DNA of 64,000 bases from Candidatus Latescibacterota bacterium (lineage in GTDB: Bacteria > JAAXHH01): positions 1 through 64,000 of the forward strand of contig JAJEAN010000004.1 in NCBI GenBank assembly GCA_022822725.1, given 5' to 3'. The number at the start of each line of letters is the position of its first letter. Position 1 is the stretch's first letter. Shown here piece after piece: positions 1 through 6,291 of this stretch. The notes below the pieces were generated by a model. That model was given only the letters and a program-made list of their open reading frames with translations, searched no databases and was not told the origin of the DNA. A program made the translations under genes and the position numbers.

Positions 1-140
1 TAATCCTGGAACTCGGCCAGCCCCTGGTCGGCCAGGACCTTGGTGATCGCCGCCGTGAGGGTCGTCTTGCCGTGGTCCACGTGACCGATGGTGCCGATGT
101 TCACGTGGGTCTTGGTACGCTCGAATCTTTCCTTCGACAT
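1..140 (-). CDS. tuf: Elongation factor Tu, N-terminal fragment (runs off the left edge)
   Basis: This is the first 46 codons of EF-Tu, the GTPase that delivers aminoacyl-tRNA to the ribosomal A site. The minus-strand reading begins [20 protein letters not shown] and continues into the P-loop [11 protein letters not shown], which is diagnostic for EF-Tu. The ATG at 140 has a good Shine-Dalgarno sequence (AGGAGAAAG) just upstream. The gene follows four tRNA genes on the same strand, in the order known from the E. coli thrU-tyrU-glyT-thrT-tufB transcription unit, so it is probably co-transcribed and processed with them. The rest of the gene lies outside the window. Confidence 0.97.
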   Translation of the reverse strand, partial: MSKERFERTKTHVNIGTIGHVDHGKTTLTAAITKVLADQGLAEFQD

Positions 141-224
141 GGAGTCTTTCTCCTGAACCGGCTAGGTTAACGAAACGAAAACGTCTTCTATGTCAGCAAA
201 ATTCGTCAGCGAAATACAGCGCCA

Positions 225-297
225 AGCCCTCGGCCGGACTTGAACCGGCGACCTACGCCTTACCATGGCGTTGCTCTACCAACTGAGCTACAAGGGC
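225..297 (-). tRNA. tRNA-Thr (anticodon GGT)
   Basis: The minus strand folds as a full cloverleaf. It has a 7-bp acceptor stem (GCCCTTG with CGAGGGC), the D-arm TAGCTCAGTTGGTAGAGCA, an anticodon loop ATGGTAA giving anticodon GGT, and a T-arm with GGTTCAAGTCC. No CCA is encoded. It is the last tRNA before tuf, the position of thrT in the E. coli tufB operon. Confidence 0.96.
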
Positions 298-381
298 GCT
301 TTCGTTCAAGGTTCAGATAAGCTTTTACAGTTCTGCAGTAAAAACCTTCAGTTATTCCGAACCCCGGACACGGGCCATTAG

Positions 382-455
382 AGCGGGAAACGGGACTCGA
401 ACCCGCGACCCTCAGCTTGGAAGGCTGATGCTCTAGCCAACTGAGCTATTCCCGC
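382..455 (-). tRNA. tRNA-Gly (anticodon TCC)
   Basis: The minus strand forms a cloverleaf with acceptor GCGGGAA/TTCCCGC, a D-arm TAGCTCAGTTGGCTAGAGCA, anticodon loop CTTCCAA (anticodon TCC) and the T-loop GGTTCGAGTCC. The discriminator is T, as expected for tRNA-Gly. It is third in the tRNA-tuf unit, matching glyT in E. coli. Confidence 0.96.
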
Positions 456-581
456 CGGTCTTCGTTCTGAAGCTGCCGGTCAGCCTGTCGGCCCTCGTCG
501 TTCTTTTCGGTCTCGTCGGTCCGGTCACACCCGGTAGTCCATGCGGTCCAGCCGGCCTTGCCGCCCCGCTTGCGCGAAACA

Positions 582-663
582 TGGGGAGGGCAGGATTCGA
601 ACCTGCGAAGGCTGAGCCAACGGATTTACAGTCCGTCCCATTTGACCGCTCTGGAACCTCCCC
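582..663 (-). tRNA. tRNA-Tyr (anticodon GTA)
   Basis: This is a class II (long variable arm) tRNA of 82 nt on the minus strand. The acceptor is GGGGAGG/CCTCCCC, the anticodon loop CTGTAAA gives anticodon GTA, an extended variable arm follows, and the T-loop is GGTTCGAATCC. The discriminator is A. It is second in the tRNA-tuf unit, matching tyrU. Confidence 0.96.
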
Positions 664-675
664 TGGCTGCCGGAA

Positions 676-748
676 AGCCACCACTCGGATTCGAACCGAG
701 AACCTACTGATTACAAATCAGCCGCTCTGCCGTTGGAGCTATGGTGGC
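676..748 (-). tRNA. tRNA-Thr (anticodon TGT)
   Basis: The minus strand folds with acceptor GCCACCA/TGGTGGC, a D-arm TAGCTCCAACGGCAGAGC, anticodon loop TTTGTAA (anticodon TGT) and T-loop GGTTCGAATCC. It is the promoter-proximal tRNA of the tRNA-tuf unit, matching thrU. With tRNA-Thr(GGT) in the same unit, two Thr isoacceptors are made together with EF-Tu. Confidence 0.96.
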
Positions 749-803
749 CCATTATAATCAGTACGGATCCGCATCTTGAGCAGCTCAAGAACACAGACAG
801 GTA

Positions 804-832
804 AATATAATCAACATCCCTGCAATTGTCAA
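804..832 (-). promoter_or_regulatory. Sigma70-type promoter of the tRNA-tuf operon
   Basis: On the minus strand a perfect -35 box TTGACA (827-832) is followed by a 17-bp spacer and the -10 box TATATT (804-809). Transcription would start near 797, about 50 nt before the first tRNA-Thr. It sits between the aspS stop and the tRNAs, so the unit does not depend on aspS transcription. Confidence 0.8.
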
Positions 833-867
833 GGGTGTATGTAAAATAAATCGCAGGCGGGGCGAGG

Positions 868-2640
868 CTACCGCCGTAGGCGGATATGGAGTTCCCGGAG
901 CTGTTTTTCGCTAACTTCCCCCGGCGCGCCCATGAGCAGGTCCTGGGCGTTCTGGTTCAGGGGGAAGGCGATGACTTCACGGAGATTGGTCTCGTCGGTG
1001 AGGAGCATGACGATACGGTCGATGCCCGGAGCGATGCCGCCGTGGGGCGGCGCGCCGTACTTCAGCGCGCTGATCATGCCGCCGAACTCCGCGTCGACCT
1101 CGCCAGCCGTGTAACCGGCGATTTCGAAGGCCCGGTACATGATGTCGGGCCGGTGGTTCCGGATGGCGCCGCTGGAAAGCTCCGTACCGTTGCAGACGAT
1201 GTCGTACTGGTAGGCCAGGACATCGAGGGGCGGCGTGGTCTCCAGGGCATCGAGGCCGCCCTGGGGCATGGAGAAGGGATTATGGGAGAAGATCACCTTG
1301 CCCGATTCGGCGTCGTACTCGTACATGGGGAAATCGACGATCCAGCAGAAGCGGTAGGCACCAGGTTCCCGCAGGTCGAGCAGGTCGGCAAAATGCAGCC
1401 TGAGCCGGCCCGCCACGTCGCCGGCCCGCTCCTCCGTGTCGGCCACGAAGAACCATGAGGCCCCCGTTTCGGGTTCGATGACGGTTTTCAGCCGTTCGAG
1501 GGTCGGCCCGTCCAGCACGCGGGCGATGGAACCCTTGATTCCGTCCTCGGTGAAGGAGACATACGCCGCGCCCCGACCGCCGAATTCCTCTTTAACGGTC
1601 CGGTCCAGGTTGTCGAAGAAACTGCGGGGCCGATCGGCTACGCCCGGTACGGCGAGGGCCCGGACGACACCGCCTTTCTCGACGACCTGGCGAAAGGCGT
1701 TGAATTCCGATGCCCTGAAGGCCTCGGTAACGTCCTCGATCTCCAGGCCGAAGCGGAGGTCGGGCTTGTCGCTCCCGTAGCGGAGCATCGCGTCGCGATA
1801 GGGGATGCGCGGGAAGGGCGGAGCGGTGACGTCCCAGTCGCTGAACTCGGTAAACAGGCCGTGAAACAGGGTTTCCAGCGCCTGGAAGACGTCGTCCTGC
1901 TCGACGAAGGACATCTCCACGTCCAGCTGGTAGAACTCGCCCGGCGACCGGTCGGCCCGGGCGTCTTCATCACGGAAGCACGGGGCGATCTGGAAATAGC
2001 GGTCGAATCCGGAGATCATGAGGAGTTGCTTGAACTGCTGCGGCGCCTGGGGCAGGGCGTAGAACCTGCCGGGATGCACGCGGCTCGGCACCAGGTAGTC
2101 CCGGGCGCCTTCGGGCGAACTGCTGGTGAGGATGGGCGTGTTGAATTCGTTGAACCCCATCTCCGTCATGCGGCGCCGGATGCTCGCGATGATGCGCGAC
2201 CTCATGATGATGTTGTGGTGCAGCCGCTGCCTGCGCAGGTCCAGCATGCGGTAGGTCAGCCGGGTGGCCTCCGGGTATTCCCGCTCGTCGGCGACGGACA
2301 GGGGCAGAGGATCCGCGGCGCTGAGCACGGTCATCGAATCGGCCTTCACCTCGATGTGCCCGGTGGGCAGGTTGGGGTTGATCGCATCCTCCGCCCGCAG
2401 GATCACCTCTCCGGTAAAGGTGGCGACGCTCTCCGAACGAAGGTCTCCCGCCTCCCCGTGGAATCCGCTCTCCGGCGTGATGACGACCTGCGTGATCCCG
2501 TAGTGGTCTCTCAGGTCGATGAAGAGCAAACCGCCGTGGTCCCGCTTGCGGTGCACCCAGCCGGCGATCCGCACCCGCGTTCCGTCGTCGCTCTGCCTCA
2601 ATTCGCCGCAGGTATGTGTCCTGTACGGGTGGTCTTTCAT
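868..2640 (-). CDS. aspS: Aspartyl-tRNA synthetase, bacterial type
   Basis: This enzyme charges tRNA-Asp (or tRNA-Asp and tRNA-Asn) with aspartate in the cytoplasm. The 590-residue reading has the full bacterial architecture: an N-terminal OB-fold anticodon domain (about 1-110), a class II core with motif 2 at FRDED (222-226), the inserted GAD domain, and motif 3 near the C-terminus ([13 protein letters not shown]). The frame stays open upstream, but the ATG at 2640 is preferred because AAAGGACC precedes it and the extension would overlap the neighbouring isomerase gene. Residue 35 is His (RDHGG), which aligns with His31 of the non-discriminating Pseudomonas aeruginosa enzyme. The gene ends 36 bp before the tRNA-tuf promoter. 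Confidence 0.97.
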   Translation of the reverse strand: MKDHPYRTHTCGELRQSDDGTRVRIAGWVHRKRDHGGLLFIDLRDHYGITQVVITPESGFHGEAGDLRSESVATFTGEVILRAEDAINPNLPTGHIEVKADSMTVLSAADPLPLSVADEREYPEATRLTYRMLDLRRQRLHHNIIMRSRIIASIRRRMTEMGFNEFNTPILTSSSPEGARDYLVPSRVHPGRFYALPQAPQQFKQLLMISGFDRYFQIAPCFRDEDARADRSPGEFYQLDVEMSFVEQDDVFQALETLFHGLFTEFSDWDVTAPPFPRIPYRDAMLRYGSDKPDLRFGLEIEDVTEAFRASEFNAFRQVVEKGGVVRALAVPGVADRPRSFFDNLDRTVKEEFGGRGAAYVSFTEDGIKGSIARVLDGPTLERLKTVIEPETGASWFFVADTEERAGDVAGRLRLHFADLLDLREPGAYRFCWIVDFPMYEYDAESGKVIFSHNPFSMPQGGLDALETTPPLDVLAYQYDIVCNGTELSSGAIRNHRPDIMYRAFEIAGYTAGEVDAEFGGMISALKYGAPPHGGIAPGIDRIVMLLTDETNLREVIAFPLNQNAQDLLMGAPGEVSEKQLRELHIRLRR

Positions 2641-2675
2641 CTTTGGTCCTTTCTCACCTTTTTCATTTTCGGGTC

Positions 2676-2731
2676 CGGCCTCACGACCGGGAAACGCCCA
2701 ACTCGGCCTCATGCCCGGGAAACGCCCAGTT
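2676..2731. repeat. 28-bp tandem duplication covering the stop codon of the downstream isomerase
   Basis: Two adjacent 28-bp units (2676-2703 and 2704-2731) differ at only a few positions, and the start of a third (CGGCC) follows. The unit at 2704-2731 contains the last codons and the TGA stop (2709-2711) of the minus-strand isomerase gene. The copy at 2676-2703 repeats the same stop-containing sequence downstream of the gene, between the isomerase and aspS. Confidence 0.85.
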
Positions 2732-3590
2732 CGGCCAGGAGGTCCAGCGTGTTCCGCATACAGACCCTGGAAGCCGCCTCACCCGCCTCCGAAAACTGCT
2801 TTCCGCCGGGACGGTCGATCAGGGTCTGCTCGATCTGCTCAGATCCGATGCGCCAGTGGGTCTCGAGGGACAGGCAGCCGTCGTATCCCTGCTCGATCAG
2901 GTCGGCGAACTGTCCCCGGTAGTCGATCTCGCCTTCGCACATCGGTACGTTGACGTCGCCTTCGGCCGTCCCCCTGGCCCCGTCCTTGAAGTGCATGTGG
3001 CACATGTCCGCCCGGATGTGCCCGTAGCCGTCGGGGTACGGCGCCTGTCCGCCGTCGGCGAACAACTCGTTGCAGGGGTCCCAGAGGGGTTTGACGGCCG
3101 GTGAATCCAGGGCGTCGACCATGCGGCGCGTCTCCGCACCCGTGCCGATCAGGGTCGACGCTTCGTTCTCCAGGCCCATCACGATCCCCTCGCCGTCGGC
3201 GATCCGCAGGGGTTCCGCGTACCGGTCGATGATCCGGTCCCAGCATTGCTCGAGGGGTTCCCCTTTCCAGAAAGCGAAGACCCGGACCAGCTTGGTGTCC
3301 AGTTCCTGTGCGACGCGGATGCACTTTCGGAGGATGCCGAGATGTTCCCGGCACGCGTCGTCGTCCCCGATGTCGCACTTGTAGAACGGTGCGGCCACGC
3401 CGACGACCGACAGGCCGGCTTCACCGGTACGGTCCCTGATCCGCGCGATCTCGGCGTCGCTGAGATCCTGGGGCGGCTTGTCCCAGATCGATCGGAGTTC
3501 GATCCCGTCCAGGTCGAATTCGCGGGCGAAGTCGACGACCGTATCCAGGTCCTGGGACACCTCGTCGGTGATTACGGCGATCGTGAACAT
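2709..3590 (-). CDS. Sugar phosphate isomerase/epimerase-like TIM-barrel protein
   Basis: This 293-residue protein belongs to the xylose-isomerase-like TIM-barrel (AP_endonuc_2) superfamily. Its members interconvert sugars, inositols or related polyols with a divalent metal. Candidate metal ligands occur in the expected order: Glu in GLENEAST, Asp in PLWDPCNE, His in CHMHFKDG and Glu in CLSLETHW. No signal peptide is visible, so it is probably cytoplasmic. The substrate cannot be read from the sequence. It lies between aspS and a phosphatase gene, and its 3-prime end is part of a 28-bp tandem duplication. A second, different member of the superfamily is encoded at 46033-47034. Confidence 0.85.
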   Translation of the reverse strand: MFTIAVITDEVSQDLDTVVDFAREFDLDGIELRSIWDKPPQDLSDAEIARIRDRTGEAGLSVVGVAAPFYKCDIGDDDACREHLGILRKCIRVAQELDTKLVRVFAFWKGEPLEQCWDRIIDRYAEPLRIADGEGIVMGLENEASTLIGTGAETRRMVDALDSPAVKPLWDPCNELFADGGQAPYPDGYGHIRADMCHMHFKDGARGTAEGDVNVPMCEGEIDYRGQFADLIEQGYDGCLSLETHWRIGSEQIEQTLIDRPGGKQFSEAGEAASRVCMRNTLDLLAELGVSRA

Positions 3591-3621
3591 GGGGCTGGAT
3601 GCCTTTCTTGCGTGTCTGTTC

Positions 3622-4116
3622 CTACGCGTTTTGCCCGGTCATGGATTCGGCGAATCGGTAGATCGACGACTCCTGGTCGAAGGTCTCCACCGAACCGGGC
3701 CGGTTGTTTCTGATTTCCGCCATGGCGGCTTCAGGTGTGGAACCCCGCCAGACGAGATACCCGGCCAGCACGGTTCCGGTCCGGCCTATGCCCGCCATGC
3801 AGTGCACCACCACGCCGCCGTGTTCCAACTGCGCATCGATATACCGGACGGCCCGTCGGATCTGTTCCGGTGAAGGCGCCGTCATGTCCTCCACGGGAAT
3901 GTGCAGGCTGCGGATCCCGCAGTGGTCCAGCGTCGCCCCGTGGAGCGGTTCGCGCGTCAGGGACACCACGGCGCCCACACCCAGTTCCTTCAGGCGCATC
4001 AGGTCCTGCTCCAGCGCGGGGTCCGCCACGCCACCCGGGCGATTTCGATGAGCGCTCGTAGGCAGGGCCATGCCGGCCAGCCGCCGGGGTATGACCCAGG
4101 TGAAATTCCTCAGCAT
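3622..4116 (-). CDS. Dual-specificity / tyrosine phosphatase family protein
   Basis: This 164-residue protein carries the Cys-X5-Arg phosphatase signature HCMAGIGRTG (nucleophile Cys106, Arg112). An upstream Asp in the segment VEDMTAP (Asp77) is a candidate general acid. The size and layout resemble small atypical dual-specificity phosphatases of the DUSP23 type, which hydrolyse phosphotyrosine or other phosphomonoesters. The early segment VIPRRLAGMALP resembles the start of that family. There is no signal peptide and no kinase nearby, so the substrate is unknown. It is transcribed towards the isomerase gene, 31 bp away. Confidence 0.85.
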   Translation of the reverse strand: MLRNFTWVIPRRLAGMALPTSAHRNRPGGVADPALEQDLMRLKELGVGAVVSLTREPLHGATLDHCGIRSLHIPVEDMTAPSPEQIRRAVRYIDAQLEHGGVVVHCMAGIGRTGTVLAGYLVWRGSTPEAAMAEIRNNRPGSVETFDQESSIYRFAESMTGQNA

Positions 4117-4120
4117 CCTC

Positions 4121-4230
4121 TGCTCACAGTGTCATTCTGCTCACGGTGTCGCAATGCAAAACGTTGTCACTTTGCTCGCGTTGTCACTTTGCTTGCGTTG
4201 TCATTCTGCTCGCGTTGTCACTTCCCGGGT
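4121..4230. repeat. 17-bp tandem array starting at a stop codon
   Basis: About six units with a 17-18 bp period run from 4121 to 4230. The best conserved are at 4163-4179, 4180-4196 and 4197-4213 (consensus GTTGTCACTTTGCTCGC); the units at 4128-4162 are more decayed. The unit at 4214-4230 contains the TGA stop of the small minus-strand membrane protein (4218-4220), and the TCA (TGA on the minus strand) recurs in the better-preserved units. There are no unique spacers, so this is a minisatellite and not a CRISPR array. Confidence 0.9.
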
Positions 4231-4430
4231 ATATCCTCGAACCTGCCTTCCTCGATATTCCTCGGATCGATGGTCGTCTTCGGCTTCTTCGGCGTCCGTG
4301 ACCGGGGTTCGGGCGCCGGGCGGGCGGGCCGGGGGGGACGCATGACCATGGCGGCCACGAAACGAAGGGCCTGCTGAATCAGGATCCCCGCCAGGAATCT
4401 CATTACGAACCGGAGTATGTAGGTCAGCAT
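4218..4430 (-). CDS. Small hypothetical membrane-anchored protein (70 aa)
   Basis: This is a 70-residue protein with an N-terminal hydrophobic segment (about residues 1-30, LRFVMRFLAGILIQQAL). A basic, proline-rich middle (about 31-52) and an acidic end NIEEGRFEDIPGK follow. I do not recognise a named family, but the anchor, Pro/Arg linker and conserved-looking FEDI tail resemble small proteins that I recall next to tmk-like genes in FCB-group bacteria. The start is 4 bp from the tmk stop, so the two are almost certainly co-transcribed. The stop codon lies inside a 17-bp tandem array. A real gene is likely from context and from the shape of the protein; its function is unknown. Confidence 0.6.
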   Translation of the reverse strand: MLTYILRFVMRFLAGILIQQALRFVAAMVMRPPRPARPAPEPRSRTPKKPKTTIDPRNIEEGRFEDIPGK

Positions 4431-4434
4431 GGCG

Positions 4435-5118
4435 CTACCCGCTGCAGGAAGGTTGCATCACTTCTTCCACCCGCGCGCGCGCTTCCTCCTGCACTTCGTC
4501 GGGCGTGCGCGCGCCGTCGATGATCCTGATGTGGTCCAGTGCGCTTCTCCGCCGCGCCAGTTCCAGGTAGTTTCCGCGGATGGCACGGAGCGTTTCCAGA
4601 TCTTCGAACAGTTCGGTATCCGCCCGCGCCCGGCGTATGCGGTCCATGCAGATTTCGGCGGGCGCGTCGATCAGCAGGGTCAGGTGGGGGTGGATCGCCC
4701 GGGCGTTGATCGACTCGATCCAGTCCAGTTCGCCGGGCATCTCCCGCCACTGGTAGGCGAAGGACGAGAGGAAATACCGGTCGCACAACACGGGGATTCC
4801 GCGGTGTATGTGGGATTCGATTTCCGATTTGACGTGGTCGATACGATCGGCCGCGAAGAGTAGCGCGTGACAGATCCCGTCGAGTTCCACCCGGCGCTGA
4901 AGGGCGTCTTTCAACAGTCTTCCGATGGGGCGGTCCGTCGGTTCCCCCGTGGTATGGACCGGGCCTCCGTAACGGACTTCCATCCATTGCCTGAGCCGTT
5001 CCAACTGGGTCGTCTTGCCCGCACCGTCGATCCCTTCGATCACGATGAACGGCGCGGTGGCCTCCCCGGCGTCGCCGCGGACCTCCCCGGTGTCGCCGCG
5101 GGCCTCCTTCCCCATCAT
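4435..5118 (-). CDS. tmk: Thymidylate kinase
   Basis: This enzyme phosphorylates dTMP to dTDP for DNA synthesis. The P-loop GIDGAGKTTQ, the DRYFLSSFAYQ segment (the DR motif that contacts dTMP) and the following RIRRARADTELFE lid region identify the family. I prefer the ATG at 5118 because it overlaps the TGA of the upstream membrane-protein gene (ATGATG, stop at 5115-5117) and has GGGGG upstream. An in-frame ATG at 5151 would add 11 residues. The first 20 or so residues are a low-complexity leader (EARGDTGEVRGDAGEA) encoded by near-repeats and are unlikely to be catalytic. Confidence 0.93.
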   Translation of the reverse strand: MMGKEARGDTGEVRGDAGEATAPFIVIEGIDGAGKTTQLERLRQWMEVRYGGPVHTTGEPTDRPIGRLLKDALQRRVELDGICHALLFAADRIDHVKSEIESHIHRGIPVLCDRYFLSSFAYQWREMPGELDWIESINARAIHPHLTLLIDAPAEICMDRIRRARADTELFEDLETLRAIRGNYLELARRRSALDHIRIIDGARTPDEVQEEARARVEEVMQPSCSG

Positions 5119-5795
5119 GAATACCCCCATGGGCGGAGCAGGTCCCGCCATCCACGCGCTTCCTCCAGGACGCCGGCTTCCCCCTGTTCATATCGTTTCA
5201 GGGTTTCCCGCAGTCCGGTGCTGAACAGGACGCCGATGGCGCCGAGACCCAGGAAGAGCAGCCCGATGCCGCTGGCCAGGCTGAAGGCCATGACGAGAGA
5301 ACCGGCCAACAACAGCGCGAAGGCGTGCCGCGGGTTGTCCACGACCAGGAAAACGCCCGTCCGGACGATCTGCCTGACCGGCACCTGCTCGCGCAGCATG
5401 AGGGGAAGCGCGTATACGGCCGTCATGCAGACAAAGACGATCAGCCACATCATCACGCCGCTCAGTATCGCCCCCGTCCATGGCCAGTCTACCATGAGCC
5501 GCACGTAGAAGAGCACGTTGGCCGCGAGGAGGATCAGGACGCCCGCGTACAGGCCGCAAAGCAGAAAGCTCCGGCGCAGGTCCCCGCGGGTGTGGGCGAA
5601 AAAGTCCCTGATGCCCGTTTCTTCGTAGGCCGCGATGCGTCCGGTGACCCGGAACAGTCCGGCGAAGGCGAGGGGAAGGGTTACCAGCGGAAGGGCAAGC
5701 AGCAACCAGAGGATGTTGATCACGATCAGCGTTCCCAGGTAATCATAGGTATTCCAGAACCACTTCCTGAACAGACCGGGTTCTTTGTCCTGCAT
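5115..5795 (-). CDS. DUF624 (YesL-like) integral membrane protein
   Basis: The 226-residue protein has about five or six hydrophobic segments (for example LGTLIVINILWLLLALPLV, near residues 20-38) and begins with the WFWNTYDYLGTLIVIN pattern seen in YesL/DUF624 proteins. Bacillus yesL lies in a pectin-utilisation cluster, but the molecular function of the family is not established. Here it heads a three-gene minus-strand group with tmk and the small membrane protein, overlapping tmk by 4 bp. It is transcribed divergently from the trp supraoperon. Confidence 0.7.
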   Translation of the reverse strand: MQDKEPGLFRKWFWNTYDYLGTLIVINILWLLLALPLVTLPLAFAGLFRVTGRIAAYEETGIRDFFAHTRGDLRRSFLLCGLYAGVLILLAANVLFYVRLMVDWPWTGAILSGVMMWLIVFVCMTAVYALPLMLREQVPVRQIVRTGVFLVVDNPRHAFALLLAGSLVMAFSLASGIGLLFLGLGAIGVLFSTGLRETLKRYEQGEAGVLEEARGWRDLLRPWGYS

Positions 5796-5942
5796 ATTCG
5801 GCGCACCCCGTTACGTGGCTTCGGACTGCATCAGCGGTACGCGCAGCCCGTTTCCAACGGCCAGGCCCGGACTGCTTTACGACGCCAGCATGGTACAGGC
5901 TGGCCCTCGAATTCGCAACTGTTTTCTTGGCCTTAAAAAACC

Positions 5943-5971
5943 TTGACTTTACCGCCGTACCGCGCTATAAT
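5943..5971 (+). promoter_or_regulatory. Sigma70 promoter of the aromatic amino acid supraoperon
   Basis: TTGACT (5943-5948), a 17-bp spacer and a perfect TATAAT (5966-5971) form one of the strongest-looking promoters in the window. The start site would be near 5978, giving a leader of about 310 nt before trpEG. That leader contains a short Trp-rich reading frame and a terminator hairpin. I did not recognise a trp-repressor-like operator palindrome over the boxes. Confidence 0.85.
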
Positions 5972-6025
5972 GGCGCAATCGACATACGGCAGCCGCATGG
6001 TTTTCACAACGAGCATTGGACTGAA

Positions 6026-6145
6026 ATGACAGCCGCAAGTTCCTCCCGGTCATCCCGATTCTACGCTTGGCGGAAGCAGAGCGATCTGTTTACCTGGTGG
6101 CCTTTTTACGGGACGAGGCGGCATGTCATGCGAAGCGGCGCCTGA
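6026..6145 (+). CDS. trpL: Putative trp leader peptide (39 codons, tandem Trp)
   Basis: A 39-codon frame opens at ATG 6026, about 48 nt after the predicted transcription start, and stops at TGA 6143-6145. It contains Phe-Tyr-Ala-Trp (codons at 6059-6070) and then FTWWPFYG, with adjacent TGG codons at 6095-6097 and 6098-6100. The stop lies 32 nt before the left arm of a terminator. Trp is normally rare, so adjacent Trp codons between a strong promoter and a terminator ahead of trpEG are the classic layout of an attenuation leader. The ribosome binding site is weak (GAGCATTGGA), and I chose the start by position. It is an inference that the peptide is translated. Confidence 0.75.
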   Translation: MTAASSSRSSRFYAWRKQSDLFTWWPFYGTRRHVMRSGA

Positions 6146-6177
6146 TTGAAGTAGATTCATCCTTCGTTGATTTGACC

Positions 6178-6215
6178 GGCCTCTACCCTCACAAGGTAGC
6201 GGCCTTTTTGTTTTT
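6178..6215 (+). terminator. Intrinsic terminator / attenuator upstream of trpEG
   Basis: GGCC (6178-6181) pairs with GGCC (6201-6204), and CTACC (6183-6187) pairs with GGTAG (6195-6199), with one T-C mismatch and a 7-nt loop. TTTTTGTTTTT follows (6205-6215). It lies between the promoter and the trpEG start, so it would stop transcription of the supraoperon unless prevented. Upstream, GAGGC (6115-6119) can pair with GCCTC (6179-6183) and disrupt the left arm. GCCT (6100-6103), which overlaps the end of the second Trp codon, can pair with AGGC (6116-6119). Confidence 0.85.
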
Positions 6216-6291
6216 AAGGGTGAATCGACGAAGAGCCGCGTGAGGGTTGGGGATACTTTAAGGAACGGTTCACCGGGATCGGGACAGGACA

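Noticed and set aside
1861-2922. A 353-codon open frame opposite aspS
   Set aside because: No conserved motif, and aspS on the other strand is complete; treated as shadow.
4121-4230. A short CRISPR array
   Set aside because: The units are contiguous with a 17-18 bp period and there are no unique spacers or cas genes.
5978-6204. A tryptophan T-box riboswitch in the trp leader
   Set aside because: No AGGGTGGNACCGCG T-box sequence was found; the tandem Trp codons and terminator fit ribosome-mediated attenuation instead.
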